Shown: positions 8,559 through 18,028 of the stretch, piece by piece
How the letters are laid out: each line of letters starts with the position of its first letter
How positions within the stretch are numbered: position 1 is the stretch's first letter
Origin: Sulfurospirillum sp.
GTDB lineage: Bacteria > Campylobacterota > Campylobacteria > Campylobacterales > Sulfurospirillaceae
NCBI GenBank assembly: GCA_014859685.1
Contig: JACUTU010000003.1
Span: forward strand, 1-64,000
DNA: 64,000 bases
Direction: 5' to 3'
Translations under genes and position numbers: made by a program
The notes under the pieces: generated by a model
What the model was told of the DNA's origin: nothing
The model's input: the letters and a program-made list of their open reading frames with translations, nothing else
The model's database searches: none

Positions 8559-9515
8559 ATGAAATATCTGTTATGTCTTTTCTTCTATGGTTCCATTTTA
8601 TGGGCAGACGCTCATATCTTTGTGTACCACAGATTCGAAGACAACAGATATCCTAGCACAAATACAAGCGTTGAGCAATTACGAAAAGATTTTACCTACC
8701 TCAAGGAAAACGGCTATAAAGTTGTTCCGCTTGAAAAACTTATAACAGCACTCAAGGCAAAAGAAACAATTCCAGATAAATGGGTTGTGCTGAGTATCGA
8801 TGATAATTACAAAAGTTTTTACGAACATGGCTTGACTATTTTTCAAGAGTATAATTACCCTTTTTCTCTTTTTGTATTTGTAGAAGCTACGCATAAAAAA
8901 TATCCAGATTATACAACTTGGGATGAACTACGAGAGATAGCAAAGTATGGTTCACTCGAATTTCACACCTATGCACATGGACATATGACGCATATGAGTA
9001 ATGCACAAATTTTGCAAGACTTTGATAAGGGAATGTCTTTGCTTAAAGAAAAGCTAAACATCAAGCCAAAATACTTTTCTTATCCATATGGCGAGTATTC
9101 GATGCGTGTTAAAAATCTTGTAAAAAACTATGGTTTTGAAGCGATCATCAATCAAAATATGGGTGCAATTGCAAGCTTTAGTGACGCATTTGATCTTGAT
9201 CGAACCGCACTTGTTGGTAAAAGTGATCTTGCCTATACACTTTCTCGCAAGGCTCTTAATGCACAATGGCTAGAACCTCAAAACTATCCAGAAGATGGAA
9301 TTCTTAAAAAAATTACCATCCAAACAGACACAAAAGAGAAACAAGCAAAAGTCTATCTTACAGGGCATGGCTGGAGGGATGTTACTTTGCAAGATGGGAA
9401 TTTAGATCTTACTCTTGAAGCAAAACTCTTACATGTAAGGTCTCGTGTTCTTTTGGACATTAACAATAAAATAACAAATAAACTCATCATAAAGGATACT
9501 TATGGAACTCAATGA
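8559..9515 (+). CDS. polysaccharide deacetylase (NodB-type) family protein, exported
   Basis: A 318-residue carbohydrate esterase-4 family protein with an N-terminal signal peptide (cleavage probably near LWADA, residue 18). NodB landmarks are SIDDNYKS about residue 79, with the DD pair, and [10 protein letters not shown] about 132, the metal-binding H-x(n)-[10 protein letters not shown] follows near 170. Such enzymes remove acetyl groups from peptidoglycan or surface glycans. The canonical TFDDG reads SIDDN here, so activity is likely but unproven. A C-terminal extension of about 80 residues has no domain I recognise. The gene overlaps frr by 14 bases. Confidence 0.85.
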   Translation: MKYLLCLFFYGSILWADAHIFVYHRFEDNRYPSTNTSVEQLRKDFTYLKENGYKVVPLEKLITALKAKETIPDKWVVLSIDDNYKSFYEHGLTIFQEYNYPFSLFVFVEATHKKYPDYTTWDELREIAKYGSLEFHTYAHGHMTHMSNAQILQDFDKGMSLLKEKLNIKPKYFSYPYGEYSMRVKNLVKNYGFEAIINQNMGAIASFSDAFDLDRTALVGKSDLAYTLSRKALNAQWLEPQNYPEDGILKKITIQTDTKEKQAKVYLTGHGWRDVTLQDGNLDLTLEAKLLHVRSRVLLDINNKITNKLIIKDTYGTQ

Positions 9516-10062
9516 AATATATGCAACGCAAAAAGAGCATATCGAAAAAAGTCTCGAAGCTTTGAGACGCGATTTTTTAACGCTACGAAGCGGTAAAGTT
9601 TCAGTTTCTATTTTAGACAATATAAAAGTAAATTACTATAACACACCAACCCCGCTTGCACAAGTAGCAACAGTACTTGCAACTGATGCTACAACAATCA
9701 CCGTAGCACCTTGGGAAAAAAATCTTTTACGAGATGTTGAACGAGCTATCAGCGAAGCAAATATTGGTGTCAATCCAAACAATGATGGCACCGTTATCAA
9801 ACTTTTTTTTCCACCAATGACAACAGAGCAAAGGCAAGAGAGTGCAAAACAAGCTAAAGTTATGGGCGACAAAGCAAAAATAGCTATTCGCAACATCCGA
9901 AAAGATGCAAATGACAAGATAAAAAAGCTTGAAAAAGATAAAGTCATCACCGAGGATGCGTCGAAAAAAGCTCAAGATGAAGTCCAAAAAATCACAGATG
10001 CAGGCGTAACTAGGGCAGATACCTTGGTTAAAGACAAAGAATCTGAACTCTTAAAGATTTAA
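9502..10062 (+). CDS. frr: ribosome recycling factor
   Basis: Ribosome recycling factor, which with EF-G splits the post-termination ribosome. At 186 residues it has the usual length. Family motifs are [16 protein letters not shown] near residue 30 and a C-terminal helical bundle with many Lys/Asp pairs (VRNIRKDA-like IRNIRKDA near 132). The ATG at 9502 lies inside the end of the deacetylase gene, with AAAGGA just upstream, which suggests translational coupling. pyrE follows after three bases. Confidence 0.96.
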   Translation: MELNEIYATQKEHIEKSLEALRRDFLTLRSGKVSVSILDNIKVNYYNTPTPLAQVATVLATDATTITVAPWEKNLLRDVERAISEANIGVNPNNDGTVIKLFFPPMTTEQRQESAKQAKVMGDKAKIAIRNIRKDANDKIKKLEKDKVITEDASKKAQDEVQKITDAGVTRADTLVKDKESELLKI

Positions 10063-10065
10063 CCC

Positions 10066-10677
10066 ATGCAATCACTAGAGTCAATTTACAAACAAGCAGA
10101 TGCTTATCTTGAGGGACATTTTCTACTTAGCAGTGGGAAACATTCTCAGTTTTATCTCCAAAGTGCTAAAGTGCTAGAAGATCCAAAAACAGCGCAAGTA
10201 TTGGCACAAAAGCTAGCGAACATGATCAAAGAATATGGTTTGAATGTGGATCTTGTTTGCTCACCAGCACTTGGTGGGGTTTTGGCAGGATATGAACTTG
10301 CAAGAGCGCTCGGAGTTCGCTTTATCTTTGCTGAGCGAGTCAATGGCGTGATGAGCATTCGTCGTGGATTTTCAGTAAAAAAAGATGAAAAAGTTTTGAT
10401 GTGTGAAGATATCATCACAACAGGCGGTTCTGTACTTGAAGCCTCCAAAGAAGTGATCGCACAAGGTGGCAAAGTGGTCGGTTTTGCAGCACTTGCCAAC
10501 CGTGGTTTTTGCCAAAGAGTAGGCTCTCATTTATCCGCAAAGCCTACATGTAAGCTTCCAAACGATGTACCATTTTTTGCTCTTGGCGATTTTGAATTTG
10601 AAATATATGATCCGCAAGATTGTCCTTTGTGCAAGGATGGATCTATCGCTTACAAACCTGGTAGCAGAGGAAATTAA
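10066..10677 (+). CDS. pyrE: orotate phosphoribosyltransferase
   Basis: PyrE joins orotate to PRPP to give OMP in pyrimidine synthesis. The 203-residue product has the PRPP-binding loop [13 protein letters not shown] near residue 107 and an N-terminal [10 protein letters not shown] motif. A TACATGTA at 10545-10552 encodes PTCK in the C-terminal part. The stop codon overlaps the ATG of the RDD gene by one base (TAATG). frr lies three bases upstream, a common neighbour of pyrE in this phylum. Confidence 0.95.
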   Translation: MQSLESIYKQADAYLEGHFLLSSGKHSQFYLQSAKVLEDPKTAQVLAQKLANMIKEYGLNVDLVCSPALGGVLAGYELARALGVRFIFAERVNGVMSIRRGFSVKKDEKVLMCEDIITTGGSVLEASKEVIAQGGKVVGFAALANRGFCQRVGSHLSAKPTCKLPNDVPFFALGDFEFEIYDPQDCPLCKDGSIAYKPGSRGN

Positions 10678-11150
10678 TGCGCTGGAGAGATGTACGACAT
10701 GGTAAAATTGAGCCTCAAAAAATACAAAAAAAAGCATTGCAAAATTTTACCATAGCCCCCATCAAGGAAAGATTTAAAGCATTTATCACCGATACATTTA
10801 TGCTTCTTATGCCGCTCATCTATATTGTTTTTTATCTTATCATGGGTTCTCGCGAAGCATTCAGTGAGTCGATGCTACTCGGCTGGATTTATATTTTTGT
10901 GCCGCACGCTCTTTTTATCTTAAGTTTTTGGTTTTTTAAAGGGCAAACTCCTGGCTACAAGGCATATAAAATCAAACTTGTAAGTTGGGATCTAAGTAAA
11001 CCAACGCTAACACAATTGTTTGTTCGCTACATCACATTTGCACTTTCAACAATTTTAGTCACAGGGATTATCCTTGGATTTTTACGAAAAGATAAGAAAA
11101 ATATGCACGATATTCTCTCAGGAACGATGCCAATAATTATCGAGTCGTAA
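10677..11150 (+). CDS. RDD family membrane protein
   Basis: A 157-residue protein with an RDD domain. It shows an Arg near the start of the first helix (KERFKAFITDTFML), a second helix pair, and the closing KDKKNMHDILSGT. About three to four transmembrane segments are predicted. RDD proteins are poorly understood; some are sodium/proton antiporters. The gene is translationally coupled to pyrE and followed with no gap by an MFS transporter. Confidence 0.85.
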   Translation: MRWRDVRHGKIEPQKIQKKALQNFTIAPIKERFKAFITDTFMLLMPLIYIVFYLIMGSREAFSESMLLGWIYIFVPHALFILSFWFFKGQTPGYKAYKIKLVSWDLSKPTLTQLFVRYITFALSTILVTGIILGFLRKDKKNMHDILSGTMPIIIES

Positions 11151-12251
11151 GTGATATTTTTCAATATTTCTGCCTTTTTCTTCTCCTATTTTTGCGTCAC
11201 TGCTGTATATGTCATTTTTATGCCAAAAATTTTACAGATGGTAGGTTATAGTGCACTACAAATTGGCATTGTTTTTGCGATGGCTCCGTTGATGCGATTT
11301 TTAGTCCCCTTTTTATTTTTAAAATACATCCAACTTAATCGCACCATTTTTTATATCGCCCTTAGTGTTATATGCCTCAGTGCATTCAGTTTTTATGCAA
11401 CTATCGAGCATTTTTACCTTTTTTTGCTTCCAAATCTCGCGCTCGGTTCTGCTCTTGGACTTATCTTGCCTTATATCGAAACTTACGCCATGGAACATTT
11501 AGGTAAGGAGCGGTTTGGCAAATCTCGTCTGTATGGATCTATAGGTTTTATGCTCATAGGTATCGTCCTTGCTCGCAATCTTGATACCTATAGCGTTGGT
11601 TTGCACTACTTTTTCTTTTGGGTTTTAGCGACGATACTTTTTGGCTATCTTACTACCAAAGATGAGCAAAATAGCGTACATGTAAGCCAAAAAACAAACA
11701 CTTTTGAACTTACAAAAGTGCGTTATCTTTGGATAAGTATCTTTTTTATGCAGATTAGTTTTGGAGCATTTTATAACTTTTTTACCATCTATGAAACAGC
11801 GCATGGCATTAGTTTAGAGATGGTGAGTTATCTGTGGGCATTTGGCGTGATTTGTGAGATAGTATTTTTTTATTTTCAAGGGCCACTTTTGCGAGGAAAT
11901 CTCTTAAGACTCATCAAGTTTGCTACTTTTTTTGCATCACTTCGTTGGCTACTACTGTTTTTATTTCCTGATTTTTTACTTATCTCTTTCTTATCGCAAT
12001 CTTTGCATGCGCTTACTTTTGCATTGCACCACACGGCTGTTTTGAGCCTGCTTTATAGCGTATATCACAATAAAAAACTCGCTGGGCAATTTTATTATGG
12101 ATTTTCATTTGGACTTGGTGGATTTGTTGGGGCAATGCTTGCTGGGTATTTTTATGGTCCAAATCTCTACGCATATGCCGCAACAATGGCTATGATTTCA
12201 TTTCTTGTATTATTAAAACAAAAACCTATTGTGCCAGTACAAAATTCCTAA
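11151..12251 (+). CDS. MFS transporter, phenylpropionate-permease-like (MFS_1_like)
   Basis: A 366-residue, roughly 12-helix major facilitator. The pattern of short loops, the SRLYGSIGFMLIG segment near residue 125 and the C-terminal half resemble the MFS_1_like group that contains HcaT-type 3-phenylpropionate permeases. Substrate is unknown. The start is a GTG right after the RDD stop codon, with no strong ribosome binding site, so coupling is likely. The end overlaps fliL, on the other strand, by 26 bases. A TACATGTA at 11677-11684 is read as VHVS in the central loop. Confidence 0.8.
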   Translation: MIFFNISAFFFSYFCVTAVYVIFMPKILQMVGYSALQIGIVFAMAPLMRFLVPFLFLKYIQLNRTIFYIALSVICLSAFSFYATIEHFYLFLLPNLALGSALGLILPYIETYAMEHLGKERFGKSRLYGSIGFMLIGIVLARNLDTYSVGLHYFFFWVLATILFGYLTTKDEQNSVHVSQKTNTFELTKVRYLWISIFFMQISFGAFYNFFTIYETAHGISLEMVSYLWAFGVICEIVFFYFQGPLLRGNLLRLIKFATFFASLRWLLLFLFPDFLLISFLSQSLHALTFALHHTAVLSLLYSVYHNKKLAGQFYYGFSFGLGGFVGAMLAGYFYGPNLYAYAATMAMISFLVLLKQKPIVPVQNS

Positions 12252-12687
12252 AATACACCGCTTGCATATCGAGTCCATAAGAATCTCGCAAAAGTGAAGT
12301 TAGATTTTTTTTGAACTCTTCCTTGCCTTGAGGTGTTGCAAGCTTATCGCCATTTTGTGTAGCAGAAAAACGCATGATAGCTTGCCTAATTTGTGGCATA
12401 TTTTCCTTAAGTTTTGTTTTTGCAGCGTCATTTGACATCTTCAAAGAGATGTCTGCTTTCATGTATTTGTATTTTGTACCGCTTACATTGATGATTATTT
12501 TATCCATACTCACCTCAAGTTTATCACTACTTTGCGTTTGAGGCTTACTTGTTGGCTTTACGACACTTCCAAAACCACTAAATTCACTTTTTGTATCACT
12601 TGTAAAAAATAATCCCACAATCATATAAACAACCGCGACGAGTAAAATAACAACGAGAGATATCTTAAAAATTTTTCCAAAATCCAT
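12226..12687 (-). CDS. fliL: flagellar basal body-associated protein FliL
   Basis: A 153-residue FliL: short cytoplasmic N-terminus, one transmembrane helix (about residues 9-28), a Ser/Thr/Pro-rich linker and a periplasmic domain that ends FRNFVLAQ. FliL forms a ring around the stator units and supports torque. A stand-alone fliL away from fliM is usual in Campylobacterota. The region upstream (12688-12734) holds a TACATGTA at 12698-12705 near the ribosome binding site AAAGGA. Confidence 0.85.
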   Translation of the reverse strand: MDFGKIFKISLVVILLVAVVYMIVGLFFTSDTKSEFSGFGSVVKPTSKPQTQSSDKLEVSMDKIIINVSGTKYKYMKADISLKMSNDAAKTKLKENMPQIRQAIMRFSATQNGDKLATPQGKEEFKKNLTSLLRDSYGLDMQAVYFRNFVLAQ

Positions 12688-12734
12688 ATTTATCCTTTAC
12701 ATGTAAGCGTATGAGAAATTTAATTTTAACATAA

Positions 12735-13694
12735 TCAAACTTTTGACCAAATTTTTTGATCAAGCTTGAGCATCTTTATGATCAATACCACATAATTTAT
12801 CGTTTCAAAATAGTTTTGAACTTCTTTAAAATCTGCTACTTTTTTATAAATTTTTGGCTCAAAGATAGGACTCTTAAAATGCACGGCTACAAACATTTTT
12901 GAATTTGTAAAACTGATGGATATCTCTTTACCTATCTTTTCTTGCAACAAAAGTAGGTGTTGCATAAAAGCATTAGAGAGAATGTATCGAGCTTCTATTT
13001 GATCACTACTATAAACTCGAAATTTTCTTTCAAACTCATTATCATCAAGTTTTATTAGCTCTCCATGGGCATCGTAAGACTGCAAAAGATGTGCCGCCTT
13101 ACCCATGTAGCGTTCAATTGTGTCTGGAAAAATAAATGTTTTAGAGTAAAAATGTTTGTTAAATTCGCTTACAAAAAACAATCCGCGAAAAAGTGTCACA
13201 AAATAAGTCTGCCCTTTTGAATTCTTTCTCTTTGCTTCGGTATGTAATTCGCTAAATTCTATATTGACACCATCTATACTGCCAGAGATTTTATCCTCTC
13301 CTTTAAATCTATCAACATTTTCTAAAAAAAGCAAACTTTGCTCATACTCGTAGCGTTTGATACTCTCATTTTGTGCATATTGCAATGATGGAGAGACAAA
13401 ACTTACGAGCTTTTCTATCACTAAAGTTTTATAATTTGCAGAGAATTCTTGTATTTTATTGTGATAAATCAATGAAAATACGCCGACTACAAACGCTACA
13501 CACAAAATAAAAAATTGCAATTTATCGTAAAAAAAATTTTGTAAAAGTAAAAAAGCAACAACTGTAAAAATGAGTAATAAAAATATCGTTTTTTTTAAGA
13601 AAGAAAATATTTTTTGCCTTTGCAACTCTAGTGTGAGAAGTTGCGGATACATCTCTTCATAAAAGAAATCTTGCAAACTTGCGAGTGTTTTCAT
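12735..13694 (-). CDS. DUF3137 membrane protein
   Basis: A 319-residue protein with two adjacent transmembrane helices (about residues 30-50 and 57-76) and a soluble C-terminal domain of the DUF3137 type. DUF3137 genes commonly pair with lemA, and here the start codon follows the lemA stop with no gap. The two probably act together at the inner membrane. Function is unknown. Confidence 0.8.
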   Translation of the reverse strand: MKTLASLQDFFYEEMYPQLLTLELQRQKIFSFLKKTIFLLLIFTVVAFLLLQNFFYDKLQFFILCVAFVVGVFSLIYHNKIQEFSANYKTLVIEKLVSFVSPSLQYAQNESIKRYEYEQSLLFLENVDRFKGEDKISGSIDGVNIEFSELHTEAKRKNSKGQTYFVTLFRGLFFVSEFNKHFYSKTFIFPDTIERYMGKAAHLLQSYDAHGELIKLDDNEFERKFRVYSSDQIEARYILSNAFMQHLLLLQEKIGKEISISFTNSKMFVAVHFKSPIFEPKIYKKVADFKEVQNYFETINYVVLIIKMLKLDQKIWSKV

Positions 13695-14252
13695 CTATTT
13701 TTTAAATAGCTCTTTAACATCAACATTTTCTCTTTGACTCACGGGGATTTCAAACACTGATTTTTTTTCATAGCGTAAAAAGTTTGCCAAAATATTTGCA
13801 GGAATCATCTCGATGGCATTATTATAATCAGTTACAGCTTGGTTATATGCCCTTCTAGCCGCGCTCAATTGTTCCTCTAGTTCTACTAAAGATCGTTGAA
13901 GATGCATAGTATTTTCATTGGCTTTAAGATCTGGATATGCCTCCACTGCCACCATCAATGTACCCAAAAGTGTACTCATTTTGCTATCGATTTTTGCCAT
14001 TTTGTTTACATCTAAGCTGGAGTTCATCGCATTCGTACGCAAAGCAGTAATCTCTTTTAAAACACCTTTTTCATGCTGCATAGCTTCTTGAACGCTTGCA
14101 ATCAAAGAGGGGATGAGATCAAATCTTTTTTTTAAAAGGGCATCAACTGAGCCAAAAATATTGGCAACTTGATTTTTCTTGGAAACAAGAAAATTATACA
14201 GTAAAGTTATGAGGATAAAAAAAATAACAAGGACTATGAGGAATGATTGCAT
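13695..14252 (-). CDS. lemA: LemA family protein
   Basis: A 185-residue LemA protein: one N-terminal transmembrane helix (about residues 2-22), then a helical soluble domain with KKRFDLIPSLIASVQEAMQHE near residue 41 and the conserved AYPDLKANENTM near 107. Function of the family is not settled; LemA proteins often sit next to DUF3137 or TPM-domain genes. It is the first gene of a two-gene unit with DUF3137 and follows the typA terminator. Confidence 0.9.
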   Translation of the reverse strand: MQSFLIVLVIFFILITLLYNFLVSKKNQVANIFGSVDALLKKRFDLIPSLIASVQEAMQHEKGVLKEITALRTNAMNSSLDVNKMAKIDSKMSTLLGTLMVAVEAYPDLKANENTMHLQRSLVELEEQLSAARRAYNQAVTDYNNAIEMIPANILANFLRYEKKSVFEIPVSQRENVDVKELFKK

Positions 14253-14265
14253 ATAAACTCCTAAA

Positions 14266-14300
14266 AATATCTCACCATAGAGTGTTTATGGTGAGATATT
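14266..14300 (-). terminator. rho-independent terminator after typA
   Basis: A perfect 14-bp stem (AATATCTCACCATA at 14266-14279, partner at 14287-14300) with a 7-base loop. Read on the minus strand it is followed by TTTTTAG. It separates typA from lemA. Confidence 0.85.
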
Positions 14301-14317
14301 ATAACAAAAAAAAGAAT

Positions 14318-16114
14318 TTACTTTACGGCTCTTTTTCTTTTTGTAGGATCAAGCAATCTTTTGCGTACGCGAACATTTATCGGGGTTACTTCAACAAGTT
14401 CATCATTTTCTATCCATTCAAGAGCAGTTTCTAAGTTGAGTTTTTTTGGTGGTACAAGTTTTATCGCTTCATCCGCACCAGATGAGCGGACATTGCTTTG
14501 TGCTTTTCCCTTGATAGGATTAACATCAAGATCATTTGGTCTTGCATGCTCACCAATTATCATACCGCCATAAACTTTCACTTGCGGCTCTATAAAAAGT
14601 GTGCCTCTCTCTTGCAAGTTAAAGAGCGAATATCCAAGAGCAACACCATTTTCCATAGAAACAAGTGCGCCGTTTTTACGGGTTTCAACACTTCCGCTAT
14701 AAGGTCTAAAATCTAAAAATGAGTGGTTCATTACACCTTCACCTTTTGTATCGGTGAGAAATTGTCCACGAAAACCAATTAGTCCGCGAGCTGGGATCTC
14801 GAATTCTATACGAGTTTGTCCATCACCTGTTGGATTCATCGCAGTCATCTCTGCTTTTTTCTTGCCAAGCTTTTCAATAACAGTACCCGTAAATTCATCT
14901 GGAACATCCACCACAAGATGCTCAAATGGCTCTAGTTTTACATTGTTTTCTATCTTTGTGATAACTTCTGGACGACCAAGTGTAAATTCATATCCCTCTC
15001 GTCTCATATTTTCAGCCAAGATAGTAATTTGCAATTCGCCACGACCGCTCACTTTGTATTTACCCTCGCCAGCATTTTCATAACGCATGGCAATATTTGT
15101 TTTCATTTCACTATCAAGTCGCTCATTGAGTTTATTTGAAGTAACATATTTTCCCTCAAGTCCGGCAAACGGTGAGTCATTGACTGCAAAAACAACTGAA
15201 AGTGTAGGCTCTTCAATGTGGAGTGGATCAAGTGGAATTGGATTGTTTGGATCAACAATGCTATCGCCAACATCCAAAGCTTCAAAACCAGCAATTGCAA
15301 TGATATCACCGCTACTTGCTTCATCGATATCAGTTCTATCAAGTCCTATAAAACCGATAAGTTTAGAAATTCTTCCTCGAATCTGTTCGCCATCTGCCTT
15401 AGCAAGTAAAACAGTTTGATTTTTTTTAATGGTGCCGTTAAAAATTCTTGCAATTCCAATTTTTCCAACATAGTTATCATAATCAAGCGTAAAAACTTGG
15501 AGTTGCAGAGGATTTTCATCTGAGCCTGTAGGAGTTGGAACATGTTTTAAGATCGTCTCAAAAAGTGGTATGAGATTTTCATCTGGATCTTCCATATTTA
15601 ACTTTGCATAACCATCTCTTGCCGCAGCATAAACGATCGGAAATTCGAGTTGTTCTTCAGTGGCATCAAGTGCTACAAAAAGATCAAATACCTCATCCAC
15701 AACACGCTCAGCATCGGCTGAGGGTTTGTCTATCTTGTTGATCACGATGATAGGTCGTAAACCCAAAGAAAGTGCTTTTTTTACAACAAATTTGGTCTGT
15801 GGCATAACGCCCTCATAAGCATCTACAAGCAATAAAACGCCATCTACCATTTTTAAAACCCGCTCAACCTCACCACCAAAATCGGCGTGACCAGGGGTGT
15901 CAATGATATTGATTTTTGTATTTTTATAATGAATTGCTGTGTTTTTTGAGAGGATAGTAATACCTCTTTCTTTTTCAAGAGCATTGCTATCCATCATTCG
16001 TTCATCTGTTTTTGTATGGGCATCAAAAGTACCTGATTGTTTCAAAAGCTCATCTACAAGTGTCGTTTTTCCATGATCAACATGCGCAATCACGGCTATA
16101 TTTCTAAATTCCAT
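14318..16114 (-). CDS. typA: translational GTPase TypA/BipA
   Basis: A 598-residue ribosome-associated GTPase, related to EF-G, that helps ribosome assembly under stress. G-domain motifs are [10 protein letters not shown] (P-loop, residue 10), the switch Thr in [13 protein letters not shown] (G3) and NKIDKP (G4). The EF-G-like domains III-V and the TypA-specific C-terminal domain, ending in KRKRAVK, follow. Full length. It appears monocistronic, with its own terminator at 14266-14300. Confidence 0.97.
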   Translation of the reverse strand: MEFRNIAVIAHVDHGKTTLVDELLKQSGTFDAHTKTDERMMDSNALEKERGITILSKNTAIHYKNTKINIIDTPGHADFGGEVERVLKMVDGVLLLVDAYEGVMPQTKFVVKKALSLGLRPIIVINKIDKPSADAERVVDEVFDLFVALDATEEQLEFPIVYAAARDGYAKLNMEDPDENLIPLFETILKHVPTPTGSDENPLQLQVFTLDYDNYVGKIGIARIFNGTIKKNQTVLLAKADGEQIRGRISKLIGFIGLDRTDIDEASSGDIIAIAGFEALDVGDSIVDPNNPIPLDPLHIEEPTLSVVFAVNDSPFAGLEGKYVTSNKLNERLDSEMKTNIAMRYENAGEGKYKVSGRGELQITILAENMRREGYEFTLGRPEVITKIENNVKLEPFEHLVVDVPDEFTGTVIEKLGKKKAEMTAMNPTGDGQTRIEFEIPARGLIGFRGQFLTDTKGEGVMNHSFLDFRPYSGSVETRKNGALVSMENGVALGYSLFNLQERGTLFIEPQVKVYGGMIIGEHARPNDLDVNPIKGKAQSNVRSSGADEAIKLVPPKKLNLETALEWIENDELVEVTPINVRVRKRLLDPTKRKRAVK

Positions 16115-16215
16115 TTATATTCCTTATTTCATAGGCGGAGCAAAAAATGTTCCCCTTTCTTATACAAGGTTTGCATTATATCCAAATAAACTTTGAATTA
16201 CGCCATATATATTAT

Positions 16216-16231
16216 TGGAATGTTTATTGCT
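16216..16231 (+). promoter_or_regulatory. sigma-54 promoter of the fliK-flgD-flgE operon
   Basis: TTGGAATGTTTATTGCTT shows the invariant GG (16217-16218) and GC (16229-16230) exactly ten bases apart, matching the -24/-12 consensus used for hook genes in Campylobacter and Helicobacter. Transcription would start near 16242, giving a leader of about 200 bases. Confidence 0.8.
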
Positions 16232-16294
16232 TTAAACTTTAAAGAGTAAAAATCTACAAAGATTGCATTGGCTTCCTTACATGTATATATGTTT

Positions 16295-16401
16295 AAGGAT
16301 TTACATCTTGCCAAGGGCAAAGCTTTAGTGAGAGGAATCAAGACTTTGGAAATCTTCAAGGATTTACATCTTGCCAAGGGCAAAGCTTTAGTGAGAGGAA
16401 T
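16295..16401 (+). repeat. 44-bp perfect direct repeat in the fliK leader
   Basis: Two identical 44-base copies, 16295-16338 and 16358-16401, start 63 bases apart. Each contains TTGCCAAGGGCAAAGCTTTA, with a local GCAAAGC element that is complementary to GCTTTGC (16411-16417) in the loop of the hairpin next to the start codon. The repeat lies wholly downstream of the sigma-54 start, so it should be in the mRNA leader. Confidence 0.85.
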
Positions 16402-16427
16402 TTTCACTGGGCTTTGCACAGTGAAAA
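16401..16427 (+). promoter_or_regulatory. hairpin at the fliK ribosome binding site
   Basis: TTTTCACTG (16401-16409) and CAGTGAAAA (16419-16427) form a perfect 9-bp stem with a 9-base loop, and the right arm runs into the Shine-Dalgarno AAGGAG (16426-16431). Folding could limit fliK translation. The loop GCTTTGC can instead pair with GCAAAGC in either upstream repeat copy. Regulation is inference. Confidence 0.5.
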
Positions 16428-16440
16428 GGAGACAAAAAAT

Positions 16441-18018
16441 ATGAAAGAAATTTTAAATATCAGCGTGAATTCACATGTAGCAAAGGCTACAAAAGCGCCT
16501 GCAATGCCTACAGAAAAAGAAGATACTAAAAAAGGTTCCAAAGATTTTTTAACAATGCTTTTTTCACAATTGAAAAATAATGCAAAATCAAATGAAGATG
16601 TGATTTTAAATCTCGCACCAACCGCCAATACAGAAGAGATATCAGAACCTGTTTTTTTACAACCACAAACAAAAAAAGCTCTCGATGATCATCTTCTAAG
16701 TGAAGTTTTAGAAATCCTAACTTTACTCAAAGGTGAAACACCTAAAACATCTTTTCCAAAATACTCCCCAAAATTGGAAAAACTTTTAAGCGATGAGGCA
16801 TTTGTAGAAGGACTTAAGGAAGTTAAAAACATAAGTGATCTTTTTAAGATCTCTCAAAAGTTTAATCTCGGCTTGGAAAAAATCTCCATTGAAAAATTTG
16901 ATCTTCCAAAGGCTCAAGAGGAATTCCCATTTTTGGATAAAAAAGCGTTCTTTGCAGTGAACAAAGAGGAATTGCAAACACTTAAAAAAAGCCTTGATAC
17001 AGGTGAAAAAGTAGAAGCGAGGCGAGGCGAAATCCCATTTATGGCGATAGAAAAACCAGTCAAAATACAAAAAGAACAGTCCATTCTTGAAAAATTAATC
17101 ACAAAAGAGCAACCTGCTGCTAACGAAAAAATAGTAGTAAAAGAAAAAATTATTAGTGAAAAAAACGAAGAGATTAAAACTATTGTAGTCAAAGAAGAAA
17201 AAGTTGCACTTAACAAAACAAATAACGAAATGAAAATTTCTGTCGAAACAAAAGAAATTCCAAAAGAAGTAAAAAAAGAGGAAAAAATTGCGACTAGAGT
17301 TCAGGTAATTTCAGATGAGATAGGTGATACAGATCAGCCTATTGTGAAAGAGGCAAATCAAACAAGATCCAATGAAGTCAAGATTGAACCAACTCCAATC
17401 AAAAGAGGTTTGAGTGAAATTATGCTTGAAGGATTGAGGACTGAGCGAAAGTCTGAAACAAAAGATGATCAAACGCTTGCTCAAACACTCAACCAATCAA
17501 AAGTTAGTGAAAAATCAACCAACGAGACACAAAACATTGAGCCGAGTGAAATAAAGGTTGAAAATCTCCAAAATAAAGCAGATTCAAAACTTATTGCAAA
17601 ACAGGAACTGCCACCAAGAATGGCTACACGAGAGAGCCTCAACTCTTTTGCTGATGATCTTAGAGAAAAGATAGAACAATATAAACCACCTATTATGAAA
17701 GTGCAAATGGCGCTCAATCCAAAAACTCTCGGCGAAGTAGATGTAACCATCATAACTCGTGGCAATAACCTACATGTAAACATCACTTCAAACACAAATA
17801 CGATGAATATTTTTACCCAAAATCAAGCTGAGTTTAAAAACTCTCTTGTAAACATGGGTTTTACAAATTTGGAGATGAATTTTTCAGACAATAAAGAAAA
17901 CAACAAAGACCAAGGCAAAAATAACAAAGCATCCAAAGATACACCTGATGATGACTTAGAGGAAAATGCAGAAATAGCAGCTTCCAATATAGAACTCATC
18001 GTTCCACAATATATATAA
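16441..18018 (+). CDS. fliK: flagellar hook-length control protein FliK
   Basis: A 525-residue secreted ruler that sets hook length and switches export specificity through FlhB. The N-terminal two thirds is Lys/Glu-rich and repetitive. The compact C-terminal Flg_hook domain shows LNPKTLGEVDVTI (about residue 433) and FKNSLVNMGF. I use ATG 16441 because AAGGAG lies eight bases upstream; the frame is open to TTG 16414. It is first in a run with flgD and a hook gene and is driven by the sigma-54 promoter at 16216. A TACATGTA at 17771 is read as LHVN. Confidence 0.88.
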   Translation: MKEILNISVNSHVAKATKAPAMPTEKEDTKKGSKDFLTMLFSQLKNNAKSNEDVILNLAPTANTEEISEPVFLQPQTKKALDDHLLSEVLEILTLLKGETPKTSFPKYSPKLEKLLSDEAFVEGLKEVKNISDLFKISQKFNLGLEKISIEKFDLPKAQEEFPFLDKKAFFAVNKEELQTLKKSLDTGEKVEARRGEIPFMAIEKPVKIQKEQSILEKLITKEQPAANEKIVVKEKIISEKNEEIKTIVVKEEKVALNKTNNEMKISVETKEIPKEVKKEEKIATRVQVISDEIGDTDQPIVKEANQTRSNEVKIEPTPIKRGLSEIMLEGLRTERKSETKDDQTLAQTLNQSKVSEKSTNETQNIEPSEIKVENLQNKADSKLIAKQELPPRMATRESLNSFADDLREKIEQYKPPIMKVQMALNPKTLGEVDVTIITRGNNLHVNITSNTNTMNIFTQNQAEFKNSLVNMGFTNLEMNFSDNKENNKDQGKNNKASKDTPDDDLEENAEIAASNIELIVPQYI

Positions 18019-18028
18019 AGGATACATT

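Larger units (their letters stand above)
16115..16440. other. intergenic region and leader of the flagellar hook operon
   Basis: The gap between the divergent typA and fliK genes. In order it holds a sigma-54 promoter (16216-16231), one TACATGTA (16278-16285), two copies of a 44-bp direct repeat (16295-16338, 16358-16401) and a perfect 9-bp stem (16401-16427) just before the fliK ribosome binding site. The open frames through the repeat are not gene-like. Confidence 0.7.

Noticed and set aside
14754-15419. Plus-strand open frames inside typA
   Set aside because: Shadows of typA in other frames, without RBS.
16295-16401. Two identical repeats spaced regularly, like a tiny CRISPR
   Set aside because: Only two copies with a 19-base gap, no cas genes, and they lie within a sigma-54 leader.
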